Assembly: GCA_949372875.1 (NCBI GenBank)
Contig: CASIAW010000004.1
Coordinates: forward strand, 175,247 to 239,246
DNA from: Candidatus Poseidoniaceae archaeon
GTDB taxonomy: Archaea; Thermoplasmatota; Poseidoniia; Poseidoniales; Poseidoniaceae
Length of the DNA: 64,000 nt
Direction of reading: 5' to 3'
Shown: piece by piece, positions 36,396 through 44,364 of the stretch
How positions within the stretch are numbered: position 1 is the stretch's first letter
Layout of the letters: every line of letters starts with the position of its first letter
Notes under the pieces: generated by a model
Seen by the model: the letters and a program-made list of their open reading frames with translations, nothing else
The model's database searches: none
What the model was told of the DNA's origin: nothing
Made by a program: the position numbers and the translations under genes

Positions 36396-37103
36396 TTACG
36401 AGTTCAGTGCGTCAATTAATTGAGCGCCTTCAAGGAATGGAATGCCTCGTTCACCGGCCCACTTGCGAGCATCATCTACTGAGAGAGCATAATCTCCATC
36501 GCTTTGGAGCATCTCTGCCCCGATGACGACTGGAGTCATACCGGCAAGACGGGCCAGTCCTACAGCCAATTCAGTATGTCCTTGCCTTCGGTTCAGTCCA
36601 CCTTCAGTCTCACGGCAAACAGGAATGTGTCCGGGAGTTCGGAACTCAAGCCCGAGTGCAGTTTGTGCTTCGTTTCCTGAGATGCCTGCTTCGGTTAATT
36701 CCGCAGACAATAACGCAAACCTTCTCGTGGTAAGGGCTCGATCGTGGTCTGTGATCCCGGTGTAGGTTTCACGGTGATTGAGAGATAGCGTAAATGCTGA
36801 GCGAGCATCATACCGCAAATCATTTGTTACCAAATGGCTGAGAACGGGAAATTGTTCTGTGAGTGCTTGTTGAGTGTGGAGGTCTTGGAGAAAAGGCAAG
36901 GAAAATAATTCTCCGATTTCGTGCCCTATTGCAAGGAAAAGCAAGCCGCCACAATCCATTCGCAGTTGCCGCATTGTTGCAGGGACGGCACTCTGCGCCG
37001 GGAACAGCAGATCAGTCTCTCCTTCTCTTTTCTCTGAATCAAATAGACACACTGGCATTCCATTTTGGAAAGCAAGAATTGCTGCCTCAACTTGTTCGTC
37101 CAT
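36396..37103 (-). CDS. ribB: 3,4-dihydroxy-2-butanone 4-phosphate synthase
   Basis: Makes the four-carbon riboflavin precursor from ribulose 5-phosphate. The acidic loop is REGETDLLFPA, with METAL-site His in RRQGHTELAVGLARLAG, and FRTPGHIPVCRETEGGL is characteristic. 235 residues, no fused GTP cyclohydrolase II domain: the archaeal monofunctional arrangement. It is the first gene of the riboflavin operon, divergent from the endonuclease IV gene; 65 bases separate it from ribL. Confidence 0.92.
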   Translation of the reverse strand: MDEQVEAAILAFQNGMPVCLFDSEKREGETDLLFPAQSAVPATMRQLRMDCGGLLFLAIGHEIGELFSLPFLQDLHTQQALTEQFPVLSHLVTNDLRYDARSAFTLSLNHRETYTGITDHDRALTTRRFALLSAELTEAGISGNEAQTALGLEFRTPGHIPVCRETEGGLNRRQGHTELAVGLARLAGMTPVVIGAEMLQSDGDYALSVDDARKWAGERGIPFLEGAQLIDALNS

Positions 37104-37249
37104 GTTTCACCCCAGCCGCAGGAGTTCATCAATGGTCGTATGTAATTTCTTAACGATGGGTTGTGAAAAAAACAGTATTTTGGCGGACAGCCAACGGAAA
37201 GGGGTTATCATGGGAGGGCCCTTGGGTTGGTTCTGCGGGGATGTGAATT
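37104..37249. promoter_or_regulatory. Divergent promoter region, ribB / endonuclease IV
   Basis: 146 bases between divergent starts. It contains a run of seven A at about 37164 and a GC-rich element at 37209-37226 reading CATGGGAGGGCCCTTGGG, whose words (CATGGG, GGGCCC, CTTG) recur in the palindromes of the 57-62 kb spacers. No FMN riboswitch-like fold was recognised. Confidence 0.4.
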
Positions 37250-38431
37250 ATGCCAATTAAACTCGGACCTGCAGGCGTTCCTTTGTCGTGTAAAGGTCGT
37301 ACAATCGTCGAAGGAATGGACGATATTATTTCTCTTGGGCTGGAGACTATGGAAGTCCAAACAGTTCGCATGGTAGCACCTCAACACTTTGAGCAATATT
37401 GGCAGGCAGGCGTTCTGGCAAACAAAACCGAATTTGAGATGAATATTCACGGACCTTACTATTCTGAACTTCTTGGAAATCGTGTTGAACGAGGTCGCTC
37501 GATGACGAAAATCGAAACCACGCTCCAAGCTGCTCGAACCATTAACGCACGACACATTACTCTTCACGCTGGACATTATGGTGGGATGCATCCAGGCAGC
37601 GCTGCAAATGAGCAGGTTGCCAATGTATTTGCTGGAATCGTCGACCGTGTTCACGAGATTTGGCACGATGATGAAGATGAATTCCCTGTATTCCCCTGGA
37701 TTAAAGACGGAACTCCTTCAAAAATCGGTGTTGAAACATCTGGTCGTCAAGAATTGTGGGGCAGCCTCGAAGAAGTATTGGAAGTTGTCAACCACGTAGA
37801 AGGAACGATTCCGGTTCTCAACATCGCTCACATCCACGCTCGAGGTCACGGAAAAATGCGGACTTCAGAAGACTACGGTGAACTCTTTGATGAAGTCCGA
37901 GAAACCATTGGGACCAAAGAATTCTACTGCCACTTCTCTGGAGTCGAACACCGTTCAGGTAATGCAATGCACTACACGCAAATCAAGAAATCAGATTTGA
38001 ACTTTGAACCACTCGCAGAATTTATCGTTGAAGACGGTGGTTGGTTAGATATTACGCTCATTTCGGATTCACCTCTGTTAGAACACGATGCTATGTATAT
38101 GCTACAAAGTATCGAAAAGTCACGTCACCGACAACTCGAACGCAAGGCTCGTGAAGACCGACGCCGAGCACTCGCCGCACAAACAGGAACAACCCCTGCT
38201 GCACTGGCTGCTCGTGAACAAGAGCAAGCAAATCTCCGCAAAGAAACAAGCGAAGATTCCGCACCGGAGGAAACTGTTGAGGAGAAACCTGTGGAAAAAG
38301 CGCCTGCCAAAAAGAAGGCACCTGCGAAAAAGGCTCCAGCCAAGAAAAAAGTTGCAGCAAAGAAAGCGGAAAAGAAAGAGGACGACAATGTATTCGACCT
38401 TGATGAAGAAGATGATGACGACTTGTTTTGA
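37250..38431 (+). CDS. Endonuclease IV-like protein with histone-H1-like tail
   Basis: TIM-barrel AP-endonuclease family 2, residues 1-280: NIHGPYYSEL, HITLHAGHYGG, IGVETSGRQELWGSLEEV, AHIHARGHG, FYCHFSGVEH, ISDSPLLEHDA. The His and Glu metal ligands are mostly present, but the usual Asp before the AHIHA His reads Asn (VLNIAH) and the late Glu reads Asp (ISDSP). After the barrel come a basic coiled region and a tail of Lys/Ala/Pro repeats (KKKAPAKKAPAKKK) like histone H1, ending in an acidic cluster. The tail likely binds DNA. Closest type is the archaeal Nfo-like group rather than E. coli Nfo itself. Confidence 0.85.
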   Translation: MPIKLGPAGVPLSCKGRTIVEGMDDIISLGLETMEVQTVRMVAPQHFEQYWQAGVLANKTEFEMNIHGPYYSELLGNRVERGRSMTKIETTLQAARTINARHITLHAGHYGGMHPGSAANEQVANVFAGIVDRVHEIWHDDEDEFPVFPWIKDGTPSKIGVETSGRQELWGSLEEVLEVVNHVEGTIPVLNIAHIHARGHGKMRTSEDYGELFDEVRETIGTKEFYCHFSGVEHRSGNAMHYTQIKKSDLNFEPLAEFIVEDGGWLDITLISDSPLLEHDAMYMLQSIEKSRHRQLERKAREDRRRALAAQTGTTPAALAAREQEQANLRKETSEDSAPEETVEEKPVEKAPAKKKAPAKKAPAKKKVAAKKAEKKEDDNVFDLDEEDDDDLF

Positions 38432-38490
38432 AGTTTGAACTCACTCCGTTTCTTTCAAAACCGCACCATCCCCCCTTCAAAGAGTGGCAA

Positions 38491-38504
38491 TTAACATAAG
38501 TAAA
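38491..38504 (+). promoter_or_regulatory. TATA-like box before gpsA
   Basis: TTAACATAAGTAAA, centred about 31 bases before the gpsA ATG, which has no ribosome site. This fits a leaderless or nearly leaderless archaeal transcript. Confidence 0.4.
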
Positions 38505-38529
38505 GCGGACAGCGTAACGCTTGTTCTCT

Positions 38530-39528
38530 ATGGCACACATTGCGATATTAGGTTTAGGAAATTGGGGCACTGCTATCGCTCGTATGTGGTTAGCAGACAA
38601 TCATAATGTCAAAGGTTGGACGATTGAGCAAGAAGTCTATGAGTCCATAACGATGGATTCTGTTAATGCTAAATATCTGCCAAACCATCCCGTTGAAGGG
38701 CTTGAAGCAACAATGCACATTGAAGAAGCATTGGAGGGTGTGGAAATTATTGTCTTAGCAGTACCTTCATCTGTCATCCTCAGCGTTGTTGATCAAATCA
38801 TGCCTCATCTTCGACCAGGACATGTCTTACTCGATCTCGCTAAGGGCTTAGCAGATGGAAATAAATTAATTTCCGAAGCCATTCAACAAAAATTAGACGA
38901 TGCTGGCAAAAATAACACACTCGCCGTTGTAACAGGACCAACCATTGCTCCAGAAGCAGCGGGTGGAGTAATGACCACGGCATTGGTAGCAAGTGAAGAT
39001 GTATCAGTAGCCCAGAAACTCGCCGCCACTTTGACAACCCAGACATTTATTCTTCATCCAGCTGCTGACCCCGCAGGAGCAGAATTGTGGGGGGCGTTCA
39101 AAAATGTCGTCGCACTTGCATGCGGATTAGTCGACGGATTGAAACAAATCGGTACACTTGGTGGTGACAATCTCAAAGCAGCGATATTCATGGCTGGTTT
39201 CAAAGAAGGATGTTTGCTACTTCCTCAGTTAGGAGCCAAAGCCGAAGTTGCGTTTGGACCGGCTGGGCTTGGAGATTTGTATGTCACAGCCACTTCACCT
39301 CACGGACGAAACCGTACAATGGGTGAAAAATTAGGAACAGGACTCACAATTGAACAAGCACTCGAAGAAATGCATATGGTTGCAGAAGGGGTACGAGCGG
39401 CCCGTATGTTTGCTGAGAGAGCGGAAGATTTCCAAATTGAGATACCCTTTACCAAAGCCCTCAACACTCTTCTTGACGGCTACATCGATGCAGAAGAATG
39501 CTGCAGAAGAATGGTTGCACTTCACTGA
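38530..39528 (+). CDS. gpsA: NAD(P)-dependent glycerol-3-phosphate dehydrogenase
   Basis: Reduces dihydroxyacetone phosphate to sn-glycerol 3-phosphate, the backbone of bacterial-type lipids. The Rossmann loop is ILGLGNWGTAIARM; VLAVPSSVI, VVTGPTIAPE, the catalytic Lys in WGAFKNVVALACGLVDGL, and GPAGLGDLYVTATSPHGRN are the GpsA blocks. 332 residues, standard length. The expected archaeal enzyme would be the unrelated G1P dehydrogenase. ATG at 38530 is used; a TTG three codons upstream is less likely. Together with the acyltransferase at 12.5-14 kb this suggests unusual lipid stereochemistry. Confidence 0.95.
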   Translation: MAHIAILGLGNWGTAIARMWLADNHNVKGWTIEQEVYESITMDSVNAKYLPNHPVEGLEATMHIEEALEGVEIIVLAVPSSVILSVVDQIMPHLRPGHVLLDLAKGLADGNKLISEAIQQKLDDAGKNNTLAVVTGPTIAPEAAGGVMTTALVASEDVSVAQKLAATLTTQTFILHPAADPAGAELWGAFKNVVALACGLVDGLKQIGTLGGDNLKAAIFMAGFKEGCLLLPQLGAKAEVAFGPAGLGDLYVTATSPHGRNRTMGEKLGTGLTIEQALEEMHMVAEGVRAARMFAERAEDFQIEIPFTKALNTLLDGYIDAEECCRRMVALH

Positions 39529-39586
39529 ACCCTTGGATTATCAAGAAGAATTGAAGCGGTGCTGTTTTGAGGGTAGTCGCTCTGCG

Positions 39587-39808
39587 ATGTTCATGGCGGA
39601 GGAATTAACTGAACTTGAGGCACGAATCTTTGAATGGATTCGGCAATCAGATTTTGAAACCGTCGCTTGGTCCACACCAAAAGCAGCAAAGTCATTCAAA
39701 GTAAAAGAAGACGTTGTCTATGAAGCAGTTGCGGCATTAACTCGTAAAGTACCTGACCGAATTCAAGTGTTTTACAAAGATGGTTCACTTCATATCGCTG
39801 CTGAATGA
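39587..39808 (+). CDS. Small helix-turn-helix-like protein
   Basis: 73 residues, acidic start followed by a winged-helix-like pattern (ELEARIFEWIRQSDFETVAWSTPKAA; VKEDVVYEAVAALTRKV) and a short beta pair (IQVFYKDGSLHIAA). Probably a DNA- or protein-binding module; specific family not recognised. The frame is open to 39350 inside gpsA, but that part is not protein-like; ATG 39587 or 39593 is the likely start. It is convergent with the PhnE-like gene with two bases between. Confidence 0.55.
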   Translation: MFMAEELTELEARIFEWIRQSDFETVAWSTPKAAKSFKVKEDVVYEAVAALTRKVPDRIQVFYKDGSLHIAAE

Positions 39809-39810
39809 AC

Positions 39811-40767
39811 CTACTCAGATTCATCTTTTACAGCAGAGCCATGATGGATCTCTGCTGCGTGCTTTGCTGGTAACAACACCGTTAGCCATGATGGTCTTCG
39901 AACATCGCCTTGTTCATTGACAAAAGATCGAACTGCCATAGAGAGAAGGTCGATGATCACGACAACGACAAAAATGATGATGAGCAAAGCAAAGACTTTG
40001 TCATACATCAAGAAATTCAGATAATTATTGATAAAATATCCAATTCCACCAGCGCCAACAATTCCGATTACCGTTCCATGGCGTACATTATACTCGAACA
40101 TAAACATCATTTGGCTCAAGAGATGATTGCTCGTTTGAGGTATCACGACATTCGTAAATATTTCAGGGTGTGATAATCCAGTAGCGCGACTGGCTTCAAG
40201 CGGAGCACTTTCCATGCCTTCAATCGCTTCATATTGCAGCTTTCCAAGATAACCAATCGTGTAGAAGGTCATTGCGAGGATTCCAGAAAGTGGACCAAAA
40301 CCGATGACGATGACAAAAAGAATAGCCCAAATGAGGCTAGGAAGACTACGCATAGCCGAAAGAAGAATACGAACGAGAATCGAAAGCCAAGTAGGAGAAA
40401 GGTTTCTTGCTGCAAGTGATGAAAGAAGTATAGCTCCAATGAAACCAAACACTGTAGCGGCAAAAGCAATTTTGATTGTTTCCATCATTCCGATAAATGC
40501 AATCGAACAAAAGAATCCTATGTCTTCTTCACACACTGGATAGGAACGGGGCTCAGTCACTGACCAGTCTGGAGGTAAACTCTCTGATAAAAAGACGGTT
40601 AAATTATTCCAACCACCTGATAAACGCCCCCAGTCGCCATTGATCAAACCATTCGTAACCAGAATGGCTAATCCTGTAAGAGCGACAAGAACAATCAAAA
40701 CTTGGAAACTTTTCAAGATTTGAAGAATGCCTCGATAGGTATCAACGGGATTTTCAGAATCACGCAT
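39811..40767 (-). CDS. PhnE-type ABC transporter permease
   Basis: Permease of the phosphonate/phosphite family in the cytoplasmic membrane. One helix near residues 20-40, then an outside loop with two Cys, then five helices. The permease loop contacting the ATPase reads EAIEGMESAPLEASRATGLSHPEIF, and the PhnE-like IVGAGGIGYFI follows. It overlaps the ATPase gene by 8 bases. No binding-protein gene (PhnD) is in the window, so the substrate (phosphonate, phosphite or other) is open. Confidence 0.85.
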   Translation of the reverse strand: MRDSENPVDTYRGILQILKSFQVLIVLVALTGLAILVTNGLINGDWGRLSGGWNNLTVFLSESLPPDWSVTEPRSYPVCEEDIGFFCSIAFIGMMETIKIAFAATVFGFIGAILLSSLAARNLSPTWLSILVRILLSAMRSLPSLIWAILFVIVIGFGPLSGILAMTFYTIGYLGKLQYEAIEGMESAPLEASRATGLSHPEIFTNVVIPQTSNHLLSQMMFMFEYNVRHGTVIGIVGAGGIGYFINNYLNFLMYDKVFALLIIIFVVVVIIDLLSMAVRSFVNEQGDVRRPSWLTVLLPAKHAAEIHHGSAVKDESE

Positions 40768-41554
40768 CTTTAATCACCTCTTCATGCAACTTTCCGTCTT
40801 CAACAGTCCAAATCTTGTTGGCCAGTTTCTGGGCACGTCGGATATTGTGTTCAACCATTACGAGGGAACTTCCAGACTTGATGAGTTGCATCATTGCTTC
40901 GATAACAATGTCCACGTTTGTATCGTCAAGTTCACTCAAAAATTCATCTGCAACAATCAGCGAAGGAGATTGGGCGAGCGTACGAGCCGTTGCAACACGC
41001 CGTTGTTGGCCTCCAGAAAGACGACGAACTGGTTCATATCGCTTCTCCGTAAGTTTCACGGCTTTCATCGAGTCCCAGACAGTGGTTTGTTTCTCTTGGT
41101 GAAGAGTCCATTGGGAAAGAACAGTTGAGGCCAGGATGATAAGACCGCTCAACAAAATCAACACTCCGCTTAGAGGGGTTTGGAAAAAAGTGCCAAGGAT
41201 GGAAAAAACAAAAACCGCGATACTGGCTGTTCGGATTTGAGAGAGTTTTTCCATACTTTTCGAGGAGGAGATCGCACCAAGAGCGATGTTATGCTCAACA
41301 CTTGCGTGTCGAACAAGTCCTAACTTTTGAGGAATGTAGCCAAGCCCTCCGCGCTTTTCCACATTGATTTTTATGCTTCCATCAAGTGGACGGACTAGAC
41401 CTGCAATGGTTCGCAGCAAAGTGGTTTTTCCGATTCCAGAGGGCCCCACAATAGCAATAACTTCGCCGCTTTGGATGCTCAAATTGATATCGTGAATCAA
41501 GGGTTCGGAGTATCCAACCTCAAGTCCTTGCAATTCTAAGAGTGTCTGATTCAT
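40760..41554 (-). CDS. PhnC-like ABC ATPase with internal transmembrane hairpin
   Basis: Nucleotide-binding subunit: Walker A GPSGIGKTT (about 37-45), Q-loop LGYIPQKLG (about 71-79), signature LSGGQQRR (about 179), Walker B LIVADEF with Phe in place of the usual Pro, H-loop MVEHNI. Between Q-loop and signature, where other PhnC proteins have a helical lid, this one has two hydrophobic segments (SIAVFVFSILGTFF and LSGVLILLSGLIILASTVL; DNA about 41104-41232). That would put a hairpin in or on the membrane. The frame is intact and the flanking motifs are in register, so it is not a frameshift. First gene of a two-gene operon. Confidence 0.85.
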   Translation of the reverse strand: MNQTLLELQGLEVGYSEPLIHDINLSIQSGEVIAIVGPSGIGKTTLLRTIAGLVRPLDGSIKINVEKRGGLGYIPQKLGLVRHASVEHNIALGAISSSKSMEKLSQIRTASIAVFVFSILGTFFQTPLSGVLILLSGLIILASTVLSQWTLHQEKQTTVWDSMKAVKLTEKRYEPVRRLSGGQQRRVATARTLAQSPSLIVADEFLSELDDTNVDIVIEAMMQLIKSGSSLVMVEHNIRRAQKLANKIWTVEDGKLHEEVIKDA

Positions 41555-41658
41555 TTAATCCCTCTCTCACCTTGAATCGACTTCGATAATTCCCACTCGC
41601 TAGCCCTGTTTTATTACTCTGTTCACTCTGTTGAAAATAAACATCCACTCAAAGCGGA

Positions 41659-42516
41659 TTATCCTAAGTTCGCACGTGCTTTTTGGATAAGTTTGACAAT
41701 TTCGATGCGAAGTTCAGAGGCTTCAATGGTTTTTCCGAAGGATGAATACACCAGATGGCCAGGTTCTTGCGTTTGCATCAGAATCCCACGAGAATCAATA
41801 TCAATCAATTCCACCCTCTTGGGAAGAAAAGAGTGAGAGCCTTCACAAAGGGTAATCATCGAATCTTCATGGTCTTCATTCATGTGTTCAATCGAGGATT
41901 GTTTGATTTCTTCTAATTCAGGGTCGCTGGTGACTTCCATCTCCTCACCTTGAATCCAACAAATCCGACCAAAACCGGCAATATAGCGAACTTTCAAGAT
42001 TGATTCCATTTTCCAAAACGAGAAATTGTGCACGTTGAGATAACGTTCTGCATTTGGAACCCTTTCTGAATAACGAGCGAGAAGTATATCTTCATCTCTC
42101 TTTGAAATTTGAATGCAGTCTTCAAGATGTTCTTCAGAGAATTTCTCTACGGTGCGTGGAGAAACGATTCTTTTCATGTTACCAAGAATGCTCGCCCTCC
42201 AACTTGTCTGTGGGTCTCCCTGAGATTCAGGATTTCGTATGAAGAGATTCATCTTACTGGTATCGAGCAGGTTCTTGGTATGTGCAGCTATTTCAGCGAT
42301 GAGGATGTAAGGCATCCCATCAGCATCAATTGCAAAAGGCACCACTGAACCAATCGGGAATCCTTCGATACCTTGCTCTTGAGATAGGGTGGAAAGAGTT
42401 GCAAAATGAACATCTTCAAGCCACTGCCGAACATCCTCTGCAGGTTCATTTTTCGCTCGAGCATTTCTTTCAGCTTCACTGTTGGAATCTTCTTCTTTCG
42501 TACTCATTTGACTCAC
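41659..42516 (-). CDS. HugZ-like haem oxygenase / PPOx-fold protein with DUF2470
   Basis: N-terminal split-barrel of the pyridoxamine-phosphate-oxidase type (about 25-185; FATLSTLSQEQGIEGFPIGSVVPF) and a C-terminal DUF2470 domain with HMNEDHEDSM; between them YIAGFGRICWI, as in HugZ. HugZ proteins bind haem and open the ring to release iron. The gene ends the haem ABC operon on the same strand, which backs this role; an FMN-dependent enzyme is the alternative. It starts 25 bases after the ATPase gene. Confidence 0.82.
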   Translation of the reverse strand: MSQMSTKEEDSNSEAERNARAKNEPAEDVRQWLEDVHFATLSTLSQEQGIEGFPIGSVVPFAIDADGMPYILIAEIAAHTKNLLDTSKMNLFIRNPESQGDPQTSWRASILGNMKRIVSPRTVEKFSEEHLEDCIQISKRDEDILLARYSERVPNAERYLNVHNFSFWKMESILKVRYIAGFGRICWIQGEEMEVTSDPELEEIKQSSIEHMNEDHEDSMITLCEGSHSFLPKRVELIDIDSRGILMQTQEPGHLVYSSFGKTIEASELRIEIVKLIQKARANLG

Positions 42517-42541
42517 TTATTCCTCTTCCCGTATTTCATCT

Positions 42542-43312
42542 TCAATAAGAATGCGCATCGGCCTTTCGTTCGATAACGGGAATAATTTGACAGGTCACAC
42601 CGAACACAGTTGCTATATTCTTAGATGTAAGAACTTCTGAAGGAGTGCCATTCGAAACGATTTTGCCATCGTGCATCAAAAGGATTCTGTCAGCAAATTT
42701 GGCAGCAATATTGATGTCATGGATTGCGATAAGGGCAGATTTATTCTGACTTTGAGAAATCATCTCAGCAATTCTTTTCATTGTCCCAATTTGATTTTTC
42801 AAATCAAGGTCACTTGTCGGTTCATCCATGAGAATGAGATTTGCGTCTTGAGCAATCGCTTTTGCGATAATGACGCGCTGCCGTTCACCACCTGAAAGTT
42901 GGTCAAACCTCCGGAATGCAAATTCTTCAAGTGATAAAAATTGGAGGGTTTCTGAAACAATCTTCTGGTCACGGCTGCTGACTCGCCAGCTGATGTGTGG
43001 CCTTCGGCCGAGCAGTACAACTTCAAACACATCAATTCCGAAACTGGTACGGACAGACTGAGGAACATAGGACATGAGTTTGGACAGTTCAATCAAATTT
43101 AGTGATTGAAGATCTTTTGAAAAAACTTCAACCGAACCGGAATCCATCTTGATAATTCGGTTGAGGCATTTAATCAGCGTTGATTTGCCAGCCCCGTTAA
43201 CTCCAAGAATAGCAACAATTTCACCTGGTTGGATTGTGAAATTAATCCCCTTAAGGACTTCATTTTCCCCCCAGCTAAACGAGAGGTCTTCAACCGAGAG
43301 AAGGTCTATCAA
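42542..43312 (-). CDS. Haem/iron-siderophore ABC ATPase (HmuV/FecE-like)
   Basis: Walker A GVNGAGKST, Q-loop YVPQSVRTSFGIDVFEVVLLGRRPHI, signature LSGGERQRV, Walker B LILMDEPTSDLD, H-loop IAIHDINIA: a FecE/BtuD-type importer ATPase. 256 residues. Translation starts at a TTG that overlaps the permease stop (TTGA), so coupling is probable. Haem as substrate is inferred from the HugZ-like gene; ferric chelates or cobalamin are the alternatives. Confidence 0.9.
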   Translation of the reverse strand: MIDLLSVEDLSFSWGENEVLKGINFTIQPGEIVAILGVNGAGKSTLIKCLNRIIKMDSGSVEVFSKDLQSLNLIELSKLMSYVPQSVRTSFGIDVFEVVLLGRRPHISWRVSSRDQKIVSETLQFLSLEEFAFRRFDQLSGGERQRVIIAKAIAQDANLILMDEPTSDLDLKNQIGTMKRIAEMISQSQNKSALIAIHDINIAAKFADRILLMHDGKIVSNGTPSEVLTSKNIATVFGVTCQIIPVIERKADAHSY

Positions 43313-44364
43313 AATTTACCCCCCGATTTCTTCAACAATAAATACATGAAAAATGGACCACCTATAACTGACAGCATAATTCCAACTGGAATCACAACTG
43401 GAGCAAAGAGCGTTCGACCAACTGTATCAGCAAAAAGCATGAGGAAACTACCCAAAACTGCACTGCAGGGTATTAATTTACGGAAATCATTTCCAACAAA
43501 TATTCTGCTCATGTGAGGTGCTGCAAGTCCGACAAAACCAATCAACCCAGTGAATGCGATGACAATCGAAGTCATCAAGGCTGAAAGAATGAGAATATTT
43601 TTTCTCGTTTTTACCGGGTCGACTCCAGTAGAAATGGCAAATTCCTCCCCACCCATTGACAATGCATTAAGGTCCCAAGCCCAAACTAAAGCGGTGGGCA
43701 AAAGAATAACCAAAATCATTGAAACAAGGATGGCATTTTCTATCGTTGGTCGAGAGAGACTTCCAAAAGACCAATGAGCTAATGCAGAAAGTTGTGCATC
43801 GGTAGCGAAATATTGCAATGTCGACACAATCGCACCTGAAATGAATGTGATGGCAATTCCAACTAAAATGTAAGATTCGGGAGAAATAGAACGCATGTTT
43901 CCAAGTTGGATAATGATAAAGACGACAATCAGGGAAAACAAAAAGGCATTGAGCACAATCGTCATACCAGGAGGATATTCAATAATTGTCCAATCGAGAA
44001 CAATCGCTAATGCCGCCCCTAATGCAGCACCTGAAGCCACACCCAATGTGAGTGGAGAGACAAGAGGATTTCCTAGCGCCCCTTGCATCAGTGCTCCAGC
44101 AGTTGCAAGAGCAGTGCCACCCACTATGGCCATTAGAATGCGTGGAAACCGGAGATCCCAAATGATGGCATTTTGAACGTTCGAACCTTCCTCGAGTCCA
44201 AGAATAATCTTCAGAGTAGACCAAAATCCAAGATTAGAAGAAGAACCTGTTCCCATCGAATAGACTGCAAAAAGCAACGTGAGAATACTGATTAAGACAA
44301 TCAAAAGTACGTGCCTTTTCGACTTTTCAATGTATTGTGAGGAAAGGTCGCTCAAAGCCATCAT
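43309..44364 (-). CDS. FecCD-family ABC permease (haem/iron)
   Basis: FecCD/BtuC-type permease with about nine or ten helices. Family motifs: DLRFPRILMAIVGGTALATAGALMQG, NPLVSPLTLGVASGAALGAA, and the coupling loop GFVGLAAPHMSRIFVGNDFRKLIP. 351 residues. The ATG overlaps the stop of the binding-protein gene by 4 bases (ATGA), with GGAG in front. Second gene of the ABC set. Confidence 0.93.
   Translation of the reverse strand: MMALSDLSSQYIEKSKRHVLLIVLISILTLLFAVYSMGTGSSSNLGFWSTLKIILGLEEGSNVQNAIIWDLRFPRILMAIVGGTALATAGALMQGALGNPLVSPLTLGVASGAALGAALAIVLDWTIIEYPPGMTIVLNAFLFSLIVVFIIIQLGNMRSISPESYILVGIAITFISGAIVSTLQYFATDAQLSALAHWSFGSLSRPTIENAILVSMILVILLPTALVWAWDLNALSMGGEEFAISTGVDPVKTRKNILILSALMTSIVIAFTGLIGFVGLAAPHMSRIFVGNDFRKLIPCSAVLGSFLMLFADTVGRTLFAPVVIPVGIMLSVIGGPFFMYLLLKKSGGKF

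Noticed and set aside
37104..37249. Possible FMN riboswitch before ribB
   Set aside because: No conserved RFN-type helices could be found, and this element is bacterial.
39350..39586. Upstream extension of the small HTH protein into gpsA
   Set aside because: The segment is gpsA read in another frame and looks non-coding in this frame.
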